Below are positions 18,811 through 28,147 of a stretch of 64,000 nt of DNA, one piece after another. Both the position numbers and the translations under genes were made by a program. The stretch is taken from NCBI RefSeq assembly GCF_004682015.1, contig NZ_SMLM01000002.1:186001-250000 (forward strand), in the 5' to 3' direction. The DNA is from Ramlibacter henchirensis. GTDB lineage: Bacteria; Pseudomonadota; Gammaproteobacteria; Burkholderiales; Burkholderiaceae_C. The notes below the pieces were generated by a model that was not told where the DNA came from, did no database searches, and worked only from the letters and a program-made list of their open reading frames with translations. Each line of letters begins with the position of its first letter. The stretch's first letter is position 1.

Positions 18811-20816
18811 ACCGCCTCAACGCACTGCCGCGGGAGGCGCGCGACACGCTGTTCCTGCTGGCCGTCATCGCCTGGGTGCTGATGCCGCAGGCCGCTCGCG
18901 TGCCGTGGTGGTGCACCGCGATGACGGCCGGCATCCTGTGCTGGCGCGGCGTGCTGGCGGTGCGAGGCGCGCCGCTGCCCGGCACGCCCTGGGTGCTCGG
19001 GCTCCTGGTCGTTGCGGTGGCGGCCACGTTTTCGAGCCACCGGACCCTGCTCGGTCGCGACGCCGGCGTGACGCTGATCGTGGTGCTGCTGGCGCTCAAG
19101 ACGCTGGAACTGCGCGCGCGGCGCGACGCCTTCGTCGTGTTCTTCCTCGGCTTCTTCACCCTGCTCACCAACTTCTTCTTCTCGCAGTCGCTGCTGACGG
19201 CGGGGGCGATGCTGGTCGGCCTGCTGGGACTGCTCACGGCGCTGGTCAACGCGCACATGCCGGTCGGCCGGCCGCCGCTCGCGCATGCTGCAAAAACCGC
19301 TGCCACGATGGCCCTGCTGGGCGCGCCCGTGATGGTGCTGCTCTTCATGCTGTTCCCGCGGCTTGCGCCGTTGTGGGGCCTCCCGAGCGACGGCATGACC
19401 GGCCGCACCGGCCTGTCGTCCACCATGCAGGTGGGCAACGTGGCCCAGCTTGCGCTGGAAGAAGGCATCGCGATGCGGGTGAAGTTCGAGGGGCAGGTGC
19501 CGCCCTCCTACGAGCTGTATTTCCGCGGCCCGGTCCTGACCCAGTTCGACGGCCGCGAATGGCGCCCGCTGATCCGGCGCGTCAACGAGTCCACCGCCGC
19601 CTGGATGCCGCCGCTCCAGGTGGAAGGCTTCGGCGCGCCGGTGCGCTACACGGTGACACTGGAGCCGAGCAACCGCCCCTGGCTGCTGGTGCTCGATGCG
19701 GCGATCAAGGCGCCCGACGCGCCCGGCGTCACGGCCCTGAGCGGCGGCGAGCTGCAGTGGATGTCCACCCGGCCGACGACCGACCTGGTGCGCTACACGG
19801 CCGAGAGCTACATCGATTACCGCGCGGCCGGCCAGGCCCGCCTGGCCGCCTTGCCGCCGCAGTACCGCGAACTGCCCGCCTCGTACAACCCGCGCACCTT
19901 GCAACTGGCCACGCAGCTGATGGCTTCGGTGCCGGGCGGCGCCGCCAACAAGCCGGCGCTGGTGCAGGCCGCGTTGGAGCGGCTGCGCACCGGCGGCTAC
20001 GTCTACACGCTGGAACCGGGCCTGTACGGCGAGCACACGGCCGACGAGTTCTGGTTCGACCGCAAGCAGGGCTTCTGCGAGCACATCGCCTCGGCGTTCG
20101 TGGTGCTGATGCGGGGCATGGACATCCCCGCTCGCATCGTCACCGGCTACCAGGGCGGCGAACTCAATGGGGTCGACGGCTACTGGGTGCTGCGCCACAG
20201 CGACGCCCACGCGTGGGCCGAGGTGTGGCTGGCCGGCCGCGGCTGGGTGCGCGTCGATCCGACGTCCATGGTCGCGCCCGGCCGCATCGGCTCGCTGCAG
20301 CGGCTGCGTCCGCCCCAGAGCGCGTTCGCCAGCGCGCTGGGCAGCGTCAGCCCCGGCATGCTGGTCAACCTGCGGCAGGCCTGGGAGGCCGTGAACAACG
20401 GCTGGAACCAATGGGTCCTGAACTACACCCAGAGCAAGCAGCTCGACCTGCTGCGCCAGCTGGGCTTCCGCTCGCCGGACTGGGAGGACCTGTTCTACAT
20501 GCTGGTCGGCGTCGTGGTGGCGGTGTCGCTTGCCGGCGCCGCCTGGGCCCGCTGGGAGCGCCGCCGGCAGGACCCGTGGCTGCGGCTGCTGGCGCGCGTG
20601 CGGCAGCGGCTGTCCGCCGCCGGCGTGCCGCTCGCGCCCGCCTGCGGCCCGCGCCAGATGGCCGATGCCGTCACCAAGCGTTTCGGCAACGAAGGCCGTC
20701 CGCTGGCAGACTGGCTGCTGCGCCTCGAAGCGCAGCGCTATTCCCGCAGCGCGAACGCGCCCCTGCCCACCCTTCAGCGTGAACTGAACCGACTTCCCTG
20801 GCCCGCCTTCCGATGA
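18804..20816 (+). CDS. tgpA: TgpA-type membrane transglutaminase (DUF3488 + transglutaminase-like)
   Basis: A 670-residue membrane protein. The N-terminal DUF3488 part has about six helices, a periplasmic transglutaminase-like domain follows, then one more helix near residue 570 and a DUF4129-like tail. The catalytic triad is visible: C425 in GFCEHIASAF, H469 in DAHAWAEVW and D485 in WVRVDPT. P. aeruginosa TgpA is essential for growth, though its substrate is unknown. Translation begins at GTG 18804 inside the DUF58 gene, and the end overlaps mltB by four bases. Confidence 0.93.
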   Translation: MLNRLNALPREARDTLFLLAVIAWVLMPQAARVPWWCTAMTAGILCWRGVLAVRGAPLPGTPWVLGLLVVAVAATFSSHRTLLGRDAGVTLIVVLLALKTLELRARRDAFVVFFLGFFTLLTNFFFSQSLLTAGAMLVGLLGLLTALVNAHMPVGRPPLAHAAKTAATMALLGAPVMVLLFMLFPRLAPLWGLPSDGMTGRTGLSSTMQVGNVAQLALEEGIAMRVKFEGQVPPSYELYFRGPVLTQFDGREWRPLIRRVNESTAAWMPPLQVEGFGAPVRYTVTLEPSNRPWLLVLDAAIKAPDAPGVTALSGGELQWMSTRPTTDLVRYTAESYIDYRAAGQARLAALPPQYRELPASYNPRTLQLATQLMASVPGGAANKPALVQAALERLRTGGYVYTLEPGLYGEHTADEFWFDRKQGFCEHIASAFVVLMRGMDIPARIVTGYQGGELNGVDGYWVLRHSDAHAWAEVWLAGRGWVRVDPTSMVAPGRIGSLQRLRPPQSAFASALGSVSPGMLVNLRQAWEAVNNGWNQWVLNYTQSKQLDLLRQLGFRSPDWEDLFYMLVGVVVAVSLAGAAWARWERRRQDPWLRLLARVRQRLSAAGVPLAPACGPRQMADAVTKRFGNEGRPLADWLLRLEAQRYSRSANAPLPTLQRELNRLPWPAFR

Positions 20817-21898
20817 TCCGCGCCGTATCCCTTGCCGCCGCCCTGGCGGCCTTCGCCATTGCCGCCACCGCGGCGCCCACCAAACCCGCGCCGCCCAAGA
20901 AGATCAAGGTGTCGGCCCCGGCCCGCCAGGGCACGCCCTACGCCGGGCGCGAGGACGTCATGGCCTTCGCGGACGAAGTCGCCGAGCGTCAGTGCCTCGA
21001 TCCGCAGTGGACCCGCGCGGCGCTGCGTGAAGCGCGCATGCTGCCCGTGGTCGTGCGCCTGATGCAGCCCGCGCCCGCGGGCACGCCGAAGAACTGGGCC
21101 GTGTACCGCAGCCGCTTCATCGACCCGGTGCGCATCCAGGCCGGCGTGCGGTTCTGGCAGGAGAACCGCGCGGCGCTGGAGCGCGCCCAGCAGGAATACG
21201 GCGTGCCGCCCGAGATCGTGGTGGGCATCATCGGCGTGGAGACGATCTACGGGCAGCAGATGGGCACCTTCCGCGTGCTCGACGCGCTGGCCACGCTCTC
21301 CTTCGACTTCCCGCAGGCGCACCCGCGCGCGGCGGAACGAGCCAAGTTCTTCCGCAACGAGCTGGAGCAGTTCCTGGCCCTGCAGCACCAGCTCGGCGTG
21401 GACCCGGCCAAGCCGCTGGGCAGCTACGCCGGCGCGATGGGCATGCCGCAGTTCATGCCGGGCAGCTGGTCGCGCTGGGCGGTGGACTTCGACGGCGACG
21501 GGCGCATCGACTTGTGGCGCAGCGCCACCGATGCGATCGGCTCGGTGGCCCACTACTTCAAGGCCTTCGGCTGGCATCCGGGCATGCCGACGCACTTCCC
21601 GGTGGCGTTCGATGAGCAGCGCCTCGACAAGGAGACGCTGCTCGCGCCCGACATCCTGCCCACCTTCAGCGTGCCGAGCTTCCTCGCCAAGGGCGCGGTG
21701 CTCGACGAAGCGGCGGCGCAGCACACGGGGCCGCTCGCGCTGATCGAGCTGCAGAACGGCGCCGAGCCGCCCAGCTACGTCGCCGGCACCGAGAACTTCT
21801 ACGTGATCACGCGCTACAACTGGTCCAGCTACTACGCGATGGCGGTGATCGAACTCGGGCGCGAGGTGAAAGACGCGATGCCCCGGGGCGGTTCGTGA
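20813..21898 (+). CDS. mltB: Lytic murein transglycosylase B
   Basis: A 361-residue periplasmic peptidoglycan lytic transglycosylase with an N-terminal signal peptide. There is no lipobox, so it may be soluble rather than a lipoprotein. The catalytic Glu is E143 in GIIGVETIYGQ, followed by the conserved GAMGMPQFMPGSW and DFDGDGRIDLW motifs. It is coupled to tgpA (ATGA overlap) and to the HD gene downstream (GTGA overlap), which supports a cell-wall role for the whole string. Confidence 0.94.
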   Translation: MIRAVSLAAALAAFAIAATAAPTKPAPPKKIKVSAPARQGTPYAGREDVMAFADEVAERQCLDPQWTRAALREARMLPVVVRLMQPAPAGTPKNWAVYRSRFIDPVRIQAGVRFWQENRAALERAQQEYGVPPEIVVGIIGVETIYGQQMGTFRVLDALATLSFDFPQAHPRAAERAKFFRNELEQFLALQHQLGVDPAKPLGSYAGAMGMPQFMPGSWSRWAVDFDGDGRIDLWRSATDAIGSVAHYFKAFGWHPGMPTHFPVAFDEQRLDKETLLAPDILPTFSVPSFLAKGAVLDEAAAQHTGPLALIELQNGAEPPSYVAGTENFYVITRYNWSSYYAMAVIELGREVKDAMPRGGS

Positions 21899-22533
21899 AC
21901 CTCACGCTCGCCGGCTGGCAGCGCCTGTGGGGCGAGCTGGGCGCGGCCACCGCCAACGGCGGCCTGATGAACCAGCTGGTCGCCGCCTGGGGCGAGAACC
22001 ACCGGCGCTACCACACGCTGCAGCACCTGCGCGAATGCCTCGCGCACTTCGAGGCCGCGTCCATGCTGGCCCGCCGGCCGGCCGAGGTGGAACTGGCGAT
22101 CTGGTTCCACGACGCGGTGTACGACCCGAGCCGCGATGACAACGAAGAGCGGAGCGCCGACTGGGCGCGCGCCAGCGTGCGGGCCGCGGGCTGCGATGCC
22201 GCCATCGACGATCGCGTTCACGCCCTCGTCATGGCGACGCGCTCGCACACCGCGGCAGTCGACGACCCGGACACGCGCCTGCTGGTGGACATCGACCTCG
22301 CGATCCTGGGAGCGGCGCCCGCGCGGTTCGACGAATACGAGCGGCAAGTGCGGATGGAGTACGCGCATGTTGTGGACGCCGATTGGCGCACCGGCCGCGC
22401 GAGGGTCCTGCGGTCCTTCCTGGATCGCCCGCGGATCTACGCGACGGACGCGTTCCGTGATGCGCTGGAGGCGCGCGCCCGCGAGAACCTCGCGCGTTCG
22501 CTGGAACGGCTCACCGGTACTTCGCCGCCGTGA
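21895..22533 (+). CDS. HD-domain metal-dependent phosphohydrolase-like protein
   Basis: A 212-residue predicted HD-superfamily protein. Metal-ligand motifs: HRRYHTLQHL, the WFHDAVYD HD pair and a late LLVDIDLAILG. Related proteins are uncharacterised. The GTG start overlaps the mltB stop, making it the fifth gene of the coupled operon. Its last 23 bases overlap the convergent DM13 gene. Confidence 0.88.
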   Translation: MNLTLAGWQRLWGELGAATANGGLMNQLVAAWGENHRRYHTLQHLRECLAHFEAASMLARRPAEVELAIWFHDAVYDPSRDDNEERSADWARASVRAAGCDAAIDDRVHALVMATRSHTAAVDDPDTRLLVDIDLAILGAAPARFDEYERQVRMEYAHVVDADWRTGRARVLRSFLDRPRIYATDAFRDALEARARENLARSLERLTGTSPP

Positions 22534-22987
22534 TGAACTGGCTGAAGGTCTCGCACCACACCAGCACAGTGTCGTACTTCTCCAGGTCCACGTCCGCCGG
22601 CAGCGGGACGATGAAGTTGCTGAACGTCTTGACGTCGCCCACGCGCAGCATCTGCGCCTTCAGGGCCTCGACCTCGGCCTCGGTCTCCACGAAGCGCGGC
22701 GACAGGTACAGCTTGTAGTCCGGGCCCGGCGCGACTTCGCCGAGCAGCGCCACCACGTCCGGACCCACCGTCACGCGCCCTTCCCCCCAGTGCAGCGCGT
22801 CGCTGCCCTTGAGGTCGCGCCGGAACTGGCCGGTGTGGCGGGCCCGCTCCCCCGCCGACTTCACCTGCGCCGCCGTCGGCCCCTCGGGCGCGATGAGCAG
22901 CGGCAGCGTGTAGATGCCGGCCGCGAAACCTGCGACCGCCACTACGGCGTGCGAGACGAGCAGGAGAAGGATTCGGCGCAGTTTCAT
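22511..22987 (-). CDS. DM13 domain-containing membrane-anchored protein
   Basis: A 158-residue protein with an N-terminal signal anchor and a periplasmic DM13 domain (about residues 50-155). The domain shows GSDALHWGEGRVTV, the PGPDYKLYLSPRFVE strand and a conserved Cys in LVWCETFSQFI. DM13 domains are thought to bind a redox group or metal; no function is proven in bacteria. It stands alone between the HD gene and the LysR gene. Confidence 0.85.
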   Translation of the reverse strand: MKLRRILLLLVSHAVVAVAGFAAGIYTLPLLIAPEGPTAAQVKSAGERARHTGQFRRDLKGSDALHWGEGRVTVGPDVVALLGEVAPGPDYKLYLSPRFVETEAEVEALKAQMLRVGDVKTFSNFIVPLPADVDLEKYDTVLVWCETFSQFITAAKYR

Positions 22988-23067
22988 GGCAGGACCTCGT
23001 ATTTGGGGTCAGATTCCGATTTTCTGACTTTCGAATGCTCGGCATCGCGCCCGCGCGGCAGGCGGCC

Positions 23068-23955
23068 TCAGACCTCCAGCCCCACCAGCGCATCCACAAA
23101 CACCCGCACCCGCTGCGGCACCAGTCTCGCGCCGGGGTAGACCACCGACACCGGAATCGGCGGCGGCCGCAGTCCGGGCAGCACCTCGACCAGTTGCCCG
23201 CGCGCCAGCTCCTCTCGCACGAAGTAGTCGGGCAGTTGCGCCAGTCCCTGCCCGAGCAGCGCGGCGTGCACGAGGCCTTCGCCATCGTTCACGCGAACGC
23301 GCGACTCGGGCCGCAGTTCGACGTCCTCGCCCTTTCGGCGGAACCTCCAGGGCCGGTCCTTTCCCGTCGACGGCATGCGGAAGATGAGCGCGTCATGCAG
23401 GGCGAGCTGCTCCAGCCGCCTCGGCACGCCCCGTCCGGTGAGATACGCCGGGCTGCCCACCAGCACCATCGATTGCGAGCCGATCCGCCGCGACACCAGC
23501 GTCGAATCCGACAGCTCGCCCACGCGGATCGCGACGTCGATGCCTTCCTTCACGAGGTCCACGTAGCCGTCCTGCAGCCGCACGTCGAGCGCCAGCTCCG
23601 GATGCTCGCGCGCCAGTTGCGCCAGCAGCGGCATCACGAGGCGGCGGCCCAGCACGATGGGCATGTCGATGCGCAGCGTGCCGCTCGGCGATGCACGAAC
23701 GCCCGCGGCGTCGGCCTGCAGCTCGTCGACTTCGACCAGCAGCCGCTGGCAGCGGTGGAACAGGCGCTCGCCGTCGGCCGTGAGGCTGACCTGACGCGTG
23801 GTGCGGTGGAACAGTTTCACGCCCAGCCGCTGCTCCAGGCGGGCGACGGCCTTGGCCAGCGTCGAGGGCGCGCTGCCGGTCTCGCGTGCAGCGGCGGCGA
23901 AGCTGCCGTGCTTGGCGGTATCGGCGAAGGCGGCGATCTGCTGCAGGCTGTTCAT
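23068..23955 (-). CDS. LysR family transcriptional regulator
   Basis: A 295-residue LTTR. The N-terminal winged HTH (residues 1-60, with SFAAAARETGSAPSTLAKAVARLE) is followed by the periplasmic-binding-like effector domain. It is divergent from the cupin gene with 131 bases between starts, the classical LTTR-target arrangement, so the cupin gene is its most likely target. The effector is unknown. Confidence 0.93.
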   Translation of the reverse strand: MNSLQQIAAFADTAKHGSFAAAARETGSAPSTLAKAVARLEQRLGVKLFHRTTRQVSLTADGERLFHRCQRLLVEVDELQADAAGVRASPSGTLRIDMPIVLGRRLVMPLLAQLAREHPELALDVRLQDGYVDLVKEGIDVAIRVGELSDSTLVSRRIGSQSMVLVGSPAYLTGRGVPRRLEQLALHDALIFRMPSTGKDRPWRFRRKGEDVELRPESRVRVNDGEGLVHAALLGQGLAQLPDYFVREELARGQLVEVLPGLRPPPIPVSVVYPGARLVPQRVRVFVDALVGLEV

Positions 23956-24086
23956 CGCGGGATTGAGGACGTTCTGTCGGCAATGTTACGGCAATCGCGC
24001 ATCTTGTTCGCTCCTGCTGGCGGCCGGAAACTTCGCTCCGCGCCGCGCACCCCCTCGACATCCGCTTCATCCAAAAGGAGTTCCGC

Positions 24087-24463
24087 ATGTACGTCCTCGA
24101 CCAGCCCGCCCCCACCCCCACGCCCATCCCCGGGGTGCACCACGCCACCTGGGCCGGCGCTTCCGAAGGCCTGAGCTCGCTGAGCCTCTGGCGCCAGTCG
24201 ACCGACCCCGGCGGCGCGACGCCGCCGCACTCGCACAGCTGCGACGAGATCGTGATGTGCACGGCGGGCACGGCGAAGTGCACATCGACGGCAAGGTCCA
24301 CTGCTTCGGCCCCGACCAGACCATCGTGCTGCCGGCCGGCGTGCCGCACCAGATCTTCAACACGGGCGACCAGCCACTGGAGACCACTGCGGTGTTCGCC
24401 GCCACGCCGGTGCCCGTCGCCCTGCCCGACGGCTCGGCACTCGAGCTGCCCTGGCGCACCTGA
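24087..24463 (+). pseudogene. Cupin domain protein with a one-base frameshift
   Basis: The frame from the ATG at 24087 (AAGGAG just upstream) gives a good cupin N-terminus with PPHSHSCDEIVMCTAG. The second half of the cupin (GEVHIDGKVHCFGPDQTIVLPAGVPHQIFNTG to the stop at 24461-24463) is in a different frame. The two join if one G is added near 24270-24274, where GGCACGGCGAA would become GGCACGGGCGAA. Restored length would be about 125 residues, a complete single-domain cupin with metal-binding His residues. Either a recent mutation or a sequencing error. Confidence 0.8.
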
Positions 24464-24482
24464 AACGCTCGCAGCAGAAACA

Positions 24483-24510
24483 AAAAGCCGGGACGACCGT
24501 CCCGGCTTTT
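24483..24510. terminator. Bidirectional terminator between the cupin gene and a small secreted protein
   Basis: Arms AAAAGCCGGGAC and GTCCCGGCTTTT pair perfectly around GACC, with a T-run on each strand, serving the convergent genes on both sides. Confidence 0.88.
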
Positions 24511-24545
24511 GCGCTGCCGACGCCGCGATGCGGCGCAATGCCGCC

Positions 24546-24785
24546 TCAGATGCCCAGCAGCTTCTTGGCCTCGCCCAGCGCCGCCATCGACTCGCCGTGC
24601 CGGCCGGCCTTGTGGTGCGCGTCGCCCTCGTTGCGCAACTTGGTGACCTTGTCGACGGTCTCCTTGGACAGCTGCGGACTTGATTGCAGCTTGGCATCGA
24701 TCGCCTTGACCTCGTTCGGGCAGTTGTGCGCCCAGGCGGCGCCCGCGAGGACCAGGCCGGCGACGGCGGCAATTAGTTTGCGCAT
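24546..24785 (-). CDS. Small secreted helical protein of unknown function
   Basis: A 79-residue protein with a clear signal peptide (MRKLIAAVAGLVLAGAAWA, cleavage before HNCP) and a mature part of about 60 mostly charged, helical residues ending in AALGEAKKLLGI. AGGA precedes the ATG. Similar small periplasmic proteins are common in Burkholderiales without an assigned role. I do not recognise a domain. Confidence 0.75.
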   Translation of the reverse strand: MRKLIAAVAGLVLAGAAWAHNCPNEVKAIDAKLQSSPQLSKETVDKVTKLRNEGDAHHKAGRHGESMAALGEAKKLLGI

Positions 24786-24884
24786 GGGGAGTTCCTTGGA
24801 GTTGGGAGAGGCCGTCAAGCTATCGCAGCCGCGGGCATGGGACTTGGGAGGAAACCCTAGGCTGCGCGGCAGTTCAGGCGGCGT

Positions 24885-24923
24885 GCGTGCCCTCACCCCA
24901 GCCCTCTCCCAAGGGAGAGGGAG
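24885..24923. repeat. Dispersed hairpin repeat, copy 1
   Basis: CCCTCTCCC AA GGGAGAGGG preceded by GCGTGCCCTCACCCCAG. The same block occurs inverted at 35889-35928. It lies just past the stop of the XdhC-like gene and is not coding; one frame through it produces the PSPQPSPKGEGE peptide often miscalled as protein. Confidence 0.8.
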
Positions 24924-24936
24924 AAAGGCAGCTGGA

Positions 24937-26001
24937 CTACCGCTCGGGCACGCCGCAGACCAGCGTGCCGGGATCGTTGGGCTGCACGTCCAGGCTGTTC
25001 TTGGCCTGGGCCACGTCCATGTCGCGCGGCAGCGGCACGCCGTTCTTCACCGCCAGGATCTCGGCCATGACGCTCACGGCGATCTCGGGCGGCGTCTTGC
25101 TGCCGATGTAGATGCCGATCGGGCCGCGCAGCCGGGCCAGCGAAGCCTCGGTCTGGTCGAAGTGCTCGACCATGCGCTCGCGGCGCGCATCGTTGTTGCG
25201 GCGGCTGCCGATCGCGCCGACGTAGAACGCCTCCGTCTGCAACGCCTCCAGCAGCGCCAGGTCGTCCAGCTTGGGATCATGCGTCAGCGCCACGACGCAG
25301 CTGCGCCGGTCGGGGCGGAACGAGAGCACCACGTCGTCGGGCATCTCGTGGACCAGCTTCGCGCCCGGCACGTGGAAGGCGCCGCTGTACTCCTCGCGCG
25401 GGTCGCAGACGGTGACGGCGAACCCGCTGAACAGCGCCATGGTGGCCAGGTACTCGGTGAGCTGGCCCGCGCCGATCAGCAGCATCCGGTACTCGGGCCC
25501 GAAGGTGTTGGCCATGCGCTCACCGTCGACCGCGAGATCCGACGGCGTGTCGGCCGGCTCGATCGTGGCGGCGCCATCGGACAGCCGGACCGTGCGGCGC
25601 ACCAGCTTCCCCTGCTCAAGCGACGTGACCAGCTCAGCCAGTCCCTGCGGATCGGGGTCGTACTCCAGCAGCAGCTCCAGCGTCCCGCCGCAGGGCAGGC
25701 CGAAGCGATGCGCCTCGTCGGCGGTGACGCCGTACTTCACGAACGAAGGCGGCCCGGAAGGGATCGCCTTCTCCTCGCCGCGACCGGCGTAGGCCTGCGT
25801 GAAGCGGTAGATCAGGTCGTCCTCGATGCAGCCGCCGGAGACGGAACCGACCACGGAGCCATCTTGCGCCAGCGCCATGATCGAGCCCACCGGGCGGGGC
25901 GAGGAGCCCCAGGTGCGCACAACGGTGGCCAGCAGCGCGCGCCGGCCCGCTATGCGCCAGTCGCGCAGCGTCCTCAGCACCAGCACGTCGAGGTTTTCCA
26001 T
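24937..26001 (-). CDS. XdhC/CoxI family molybdenum-cofactor insertion protein
   Basis: A 354-residue XdhC-type protein. In this family the protein binds, sulfurates or inserts molybdenum cofactor into xanthine-dehydrogenase-type hydroxylases. Visible features: the N-terminal WGSSPRPVGSIMAL and GSVSGGCIEDDLIYR motifs, and a C-terminal Rossmann-like domain (MLLIGAGQLTEYLATMA; VGAIGSRRNNDARRERM). It is the last gene of the molybdenum hydroxylase operon, 18 bases after the TonB receptor, which fits its role. Confidence 0.92.
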   Translation of the reverse strand: MENLDVLVLRTLRDWRIAGRRALLATVVRTWGSSPRPVGSIMALAQDGSVVGSVSGGCIEDDLIYRFTQAYAGRGEEKAIPSGPPSFVKYGVTADEAHRFGLPCGGTLELLLEYDPDPQGLAELVTSLEQGKLVRRTVRLSDGAATIEPADTPSDLAVDGERMANTFGPEYRMLLIGAGQLTEYLATMALFSGFAVTVCDPREEYSGAFHVPGAKLVHEMPDDVVLSFRPDRRSCVVALTHDPKLDDLALLEALQTEAFYVGAIGSRRNNDARRERMVEHFDQTEASLARLRGPIGIYIGSKTPPEIAVSVMAEILAVKNGVPLPRDMDVAQAKNSLDVQPNDPGTLVCGVPER

Positions 26002-26019
26002 GGAGTGGCTTCCCGCAGG

Positions 26020-28146
26020 TCAGAAGGTGTAGGCCGCGTTCACGCCGGCGAGCCAGTGGCGTCCGGGCGCGGGCTCGAAGAAGCGGCCGTTGCCCTCGTT
26101 GACGATCACCGAGCCGGCGTAGCGGCGGTCGGTGAGATTGTCCACGCGCACGAATTCCCGCACGGTCCAGCGGCCCAGCACCTGCTGCAGCGAAGCCCGC
26201 ACGGCCAGCGTGGTCGCGGCGGGCGCGAAGTCGGTGTTGGTGTCGTTGACCGCGATGCGGCCGGTGTGCCGAAGCTCCAGCGCGGTCTGCAGGCCCCAGG
26301 GCCGGTGCTCCCAGGCGACTTCGCCGAACAGCATGGCGCGCGGGATGCCCGGGATGCGGTTGCCTGCCGCCACGACGACCGTTGGCACCGTGCAGGGCGG
26401 CGCCCCGCAAGTCGTGAAGGTGCTGTCGTATTGCGCCCGCAGCAGCGTGGCGGCCAGCGTCGCCGACCAGCCCTGGCCGAAACGGCCGGCGAGCAGCGCC
26501 TCGAAGCCGCGCCGCTCGGTGCGGCCGGCGTTCTGGAAGGTGCTGCGCCCGCCGCTGTTGGTGAGCACCACCAGCTCGTCGGTGGTGCGGGCCTGGAACA
26601 GCGCCGCGTTGAGGTTCCAGTCCTGCGACAGCGCCGCCTTCGCGCCGATCTCCCACTGCCGGCTTTCGGCGCTGCGCAGGTCGAAGTTCAGCCCGGGCCC
26701 GCCCGGGCGGTTGGCGAGTTCATTGAAGGTCGGCGTCTCGAAGCCGCGCCCCGCCGACGCATAGAGGTTGAGCGACTCGGCCGCGTGCCACACCACGCCC
26801 AACACCGGCGTCGTGGCCGAGAACCGCGCCGAACCGCTGTCATCGCCATTGGCGCCCGCGATGAAGCGGTCCTCGGAAGCGAAGCGCACCTGCGAATGCC
26901 GCAGCCCGGCCGTGAGCGACCAGCGCTGCGACGACCACACGCCCTGCACGTACTGGTCGAAGCTGCGCACCCGGTTGTCCTCGTCGCGCCGCAGCGCGCC
27001 GAGCACGCCCAGCACCTGCGTCGCGCCGGTCCCGACGAAGTTCTGGAATCCGCGGCGCTCCTCGGATAGTCGATCCGCCGTCAGCCCGAAGGTGATCGCC
27101 AGCGGCGAGTCGAAGGCGCGCGTGCGCACCACCCACTGCGCGTCCGCCCCGTGGTAGCGGCGCTCCAGGTCGATCACGCCACCGGGCTGGGTGATCGGTG
27201 CCTGCGTCGCGACGGGTATGGCCTGGAACTGCTCGGTAGCACGGTTGCCGGTCCACCCGGTCAGCTTGAACGAATGCACGGCATCGAGCCGGTGCTCGAG
27301 GATCACGCCGGCCTGCTTCTGGTCGACCGACTTGCGCGTGTTGAAGAGCAGCGCCGCCGGGCTGGCCTGGCGCGGATCGGCATCGAACTCCGCGCGCGTG
27401 AGGCCCAGCGGGTCCTGCGTGTCCGGCATGTCGACCGCGTTGAGGATGAGGCTGACGCGCGTGTCCTCGCTCACGTTATAGCGGACCTTGCCGTTCAAGC
27501 CCGTGCGGCGCGCGGCGCTGTGTTCGCGGAAGCCGTCGGTGTCGAAGCGGGTGGCGCTCAGGTTGTACTGGACGACGCCCTCCTGCCCCGACAGCTTCAC
27601 GTTGTGCCGGCGCGTGCCGAAGCTGCCGAATGCGGTCGCGGCCTCGGCCACCGTGTCCGGCCCGCCGTCGGCGGTGAAGATGCTGATCACGCCGCCGGAG
27701 GAATTGCCGTACAGCGCCGAGAACGGCCCGCGCAGCACTTCGATGCGGTCGGCCGAGAGCAGGTCGAAGTGCGAGACCTGGCTCTGCCCGTCCGGGGCGG
27801 TGGCCGGGATGCCGTCGGTGTACAGGCGCAGGCCTCGCACGCCGAAGGTGGCGCGGGCGCCGTAGCCGCGCGAGGAGATCTGGATGTCCTGCGCGTAGTT
27901 CTGGCGGTTCAGCGCGGTGAGCCCGGGCACTCGCACCAGCGATTCCGAGAGGTTGATGCCCAGCTGCGAATTGCGCAGCGCGTCGCCGCCGATCACGTCG
28001 ACCGAGGCCGGCGTGTCGAAAGCCGACTGGGCGACGCCCGGAAGCGGCGTGACCACGACCGGCCCCAAGGTGCCCTCCGCCGGGACCTGCGCAGCCGCGT
28101 GGACGGCGATGCAAGCCGCTGCGGCAGTGATGGCGGCGGTTCTCAT
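26020..28146 (-). CDS. TonB-dependent outer-membrane receptor
   Basis: A 708-residue outer-membrane receptor. A signal peptide (about residues 1-20) is followed by a plug domain with ISSRGYGARATFGVRGLRLYTDGIPAT, then a 22-strand-type beta barrel ending in the C-terminal aromatic NAAYTF. The ligand cannot be deduced. It starts one base after the CoxG-like stop and precedes xdhC, so it is transcribed within the molybdenum hydroxylase operon. The context suggests uptake of the hydroxylase substrate, or of a metal needed by the enzyme. Confidence 0.92.
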   Translation of the reverse strand: MRTAAITAAAACIAVHAAAQVPAEGTLGPVVVTPLPGVAQSAFDTPASVDVIGGDALRNSQLGINLSESLVRVPGLTALNRQNYAQDIQISSRGYGARATFGVRGLRLYTDGIPATAPDGQSQVSHFDLLSADRIEVLRGPFSALYGNSSGGVISIFTADGGPDTVAEAATAFGSFGTRRHNVKLSGQEGVVQYNLSATRFDTDGFREHSAARRTGLNGKVRYNVSEDTRVSLILNAVDMPDTQDPLGLTRAEFDADPRQASPAALLFNTRKSVDQKQAGVILEHRLDAVHSFKLTGWTGNRATEQFQAIPVATQAPITQPGGVIDLERRYHGADAQWVVRTRAFDSPLAITFGLTADRLSEERRGFQNFVGTGATQVLGVLGALRRDEDNRVRSFDQYVQGVWSSQRWSLTAGLRHSQVRFASEDRFIAGANGDDSGSARFSATTPVLGVVWHAAESLNLYASAGRGFETPTFNELANRPGGPGLNFDLRSAESRQWEIGAKAALSQDWNLNAALFQARTTDELVVLTNSGGRSTFQNAGRTERRGFEALLAGRFGQGWSATLAATLLRAQYDSTFTTCGAPPCTVPTVVVAAGNRIPGIPRAMLFGEVAWEHRPWGLQTALELRHTGRIAVNDTNTDFAPAATTLAVRASLQQVLGRWTVREFVRVDNLTDRRYAGSVIVNEGNGRFFEPAPGRHWLAGVNAAYTF

Positions 28147-28147
28147 C

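Noticed and set aside
24885..24955. Small protein beginning MPSPQPSPKGEGE
   Set aside because: It is the translation of the dispersed hairpin repeat, a common false call.
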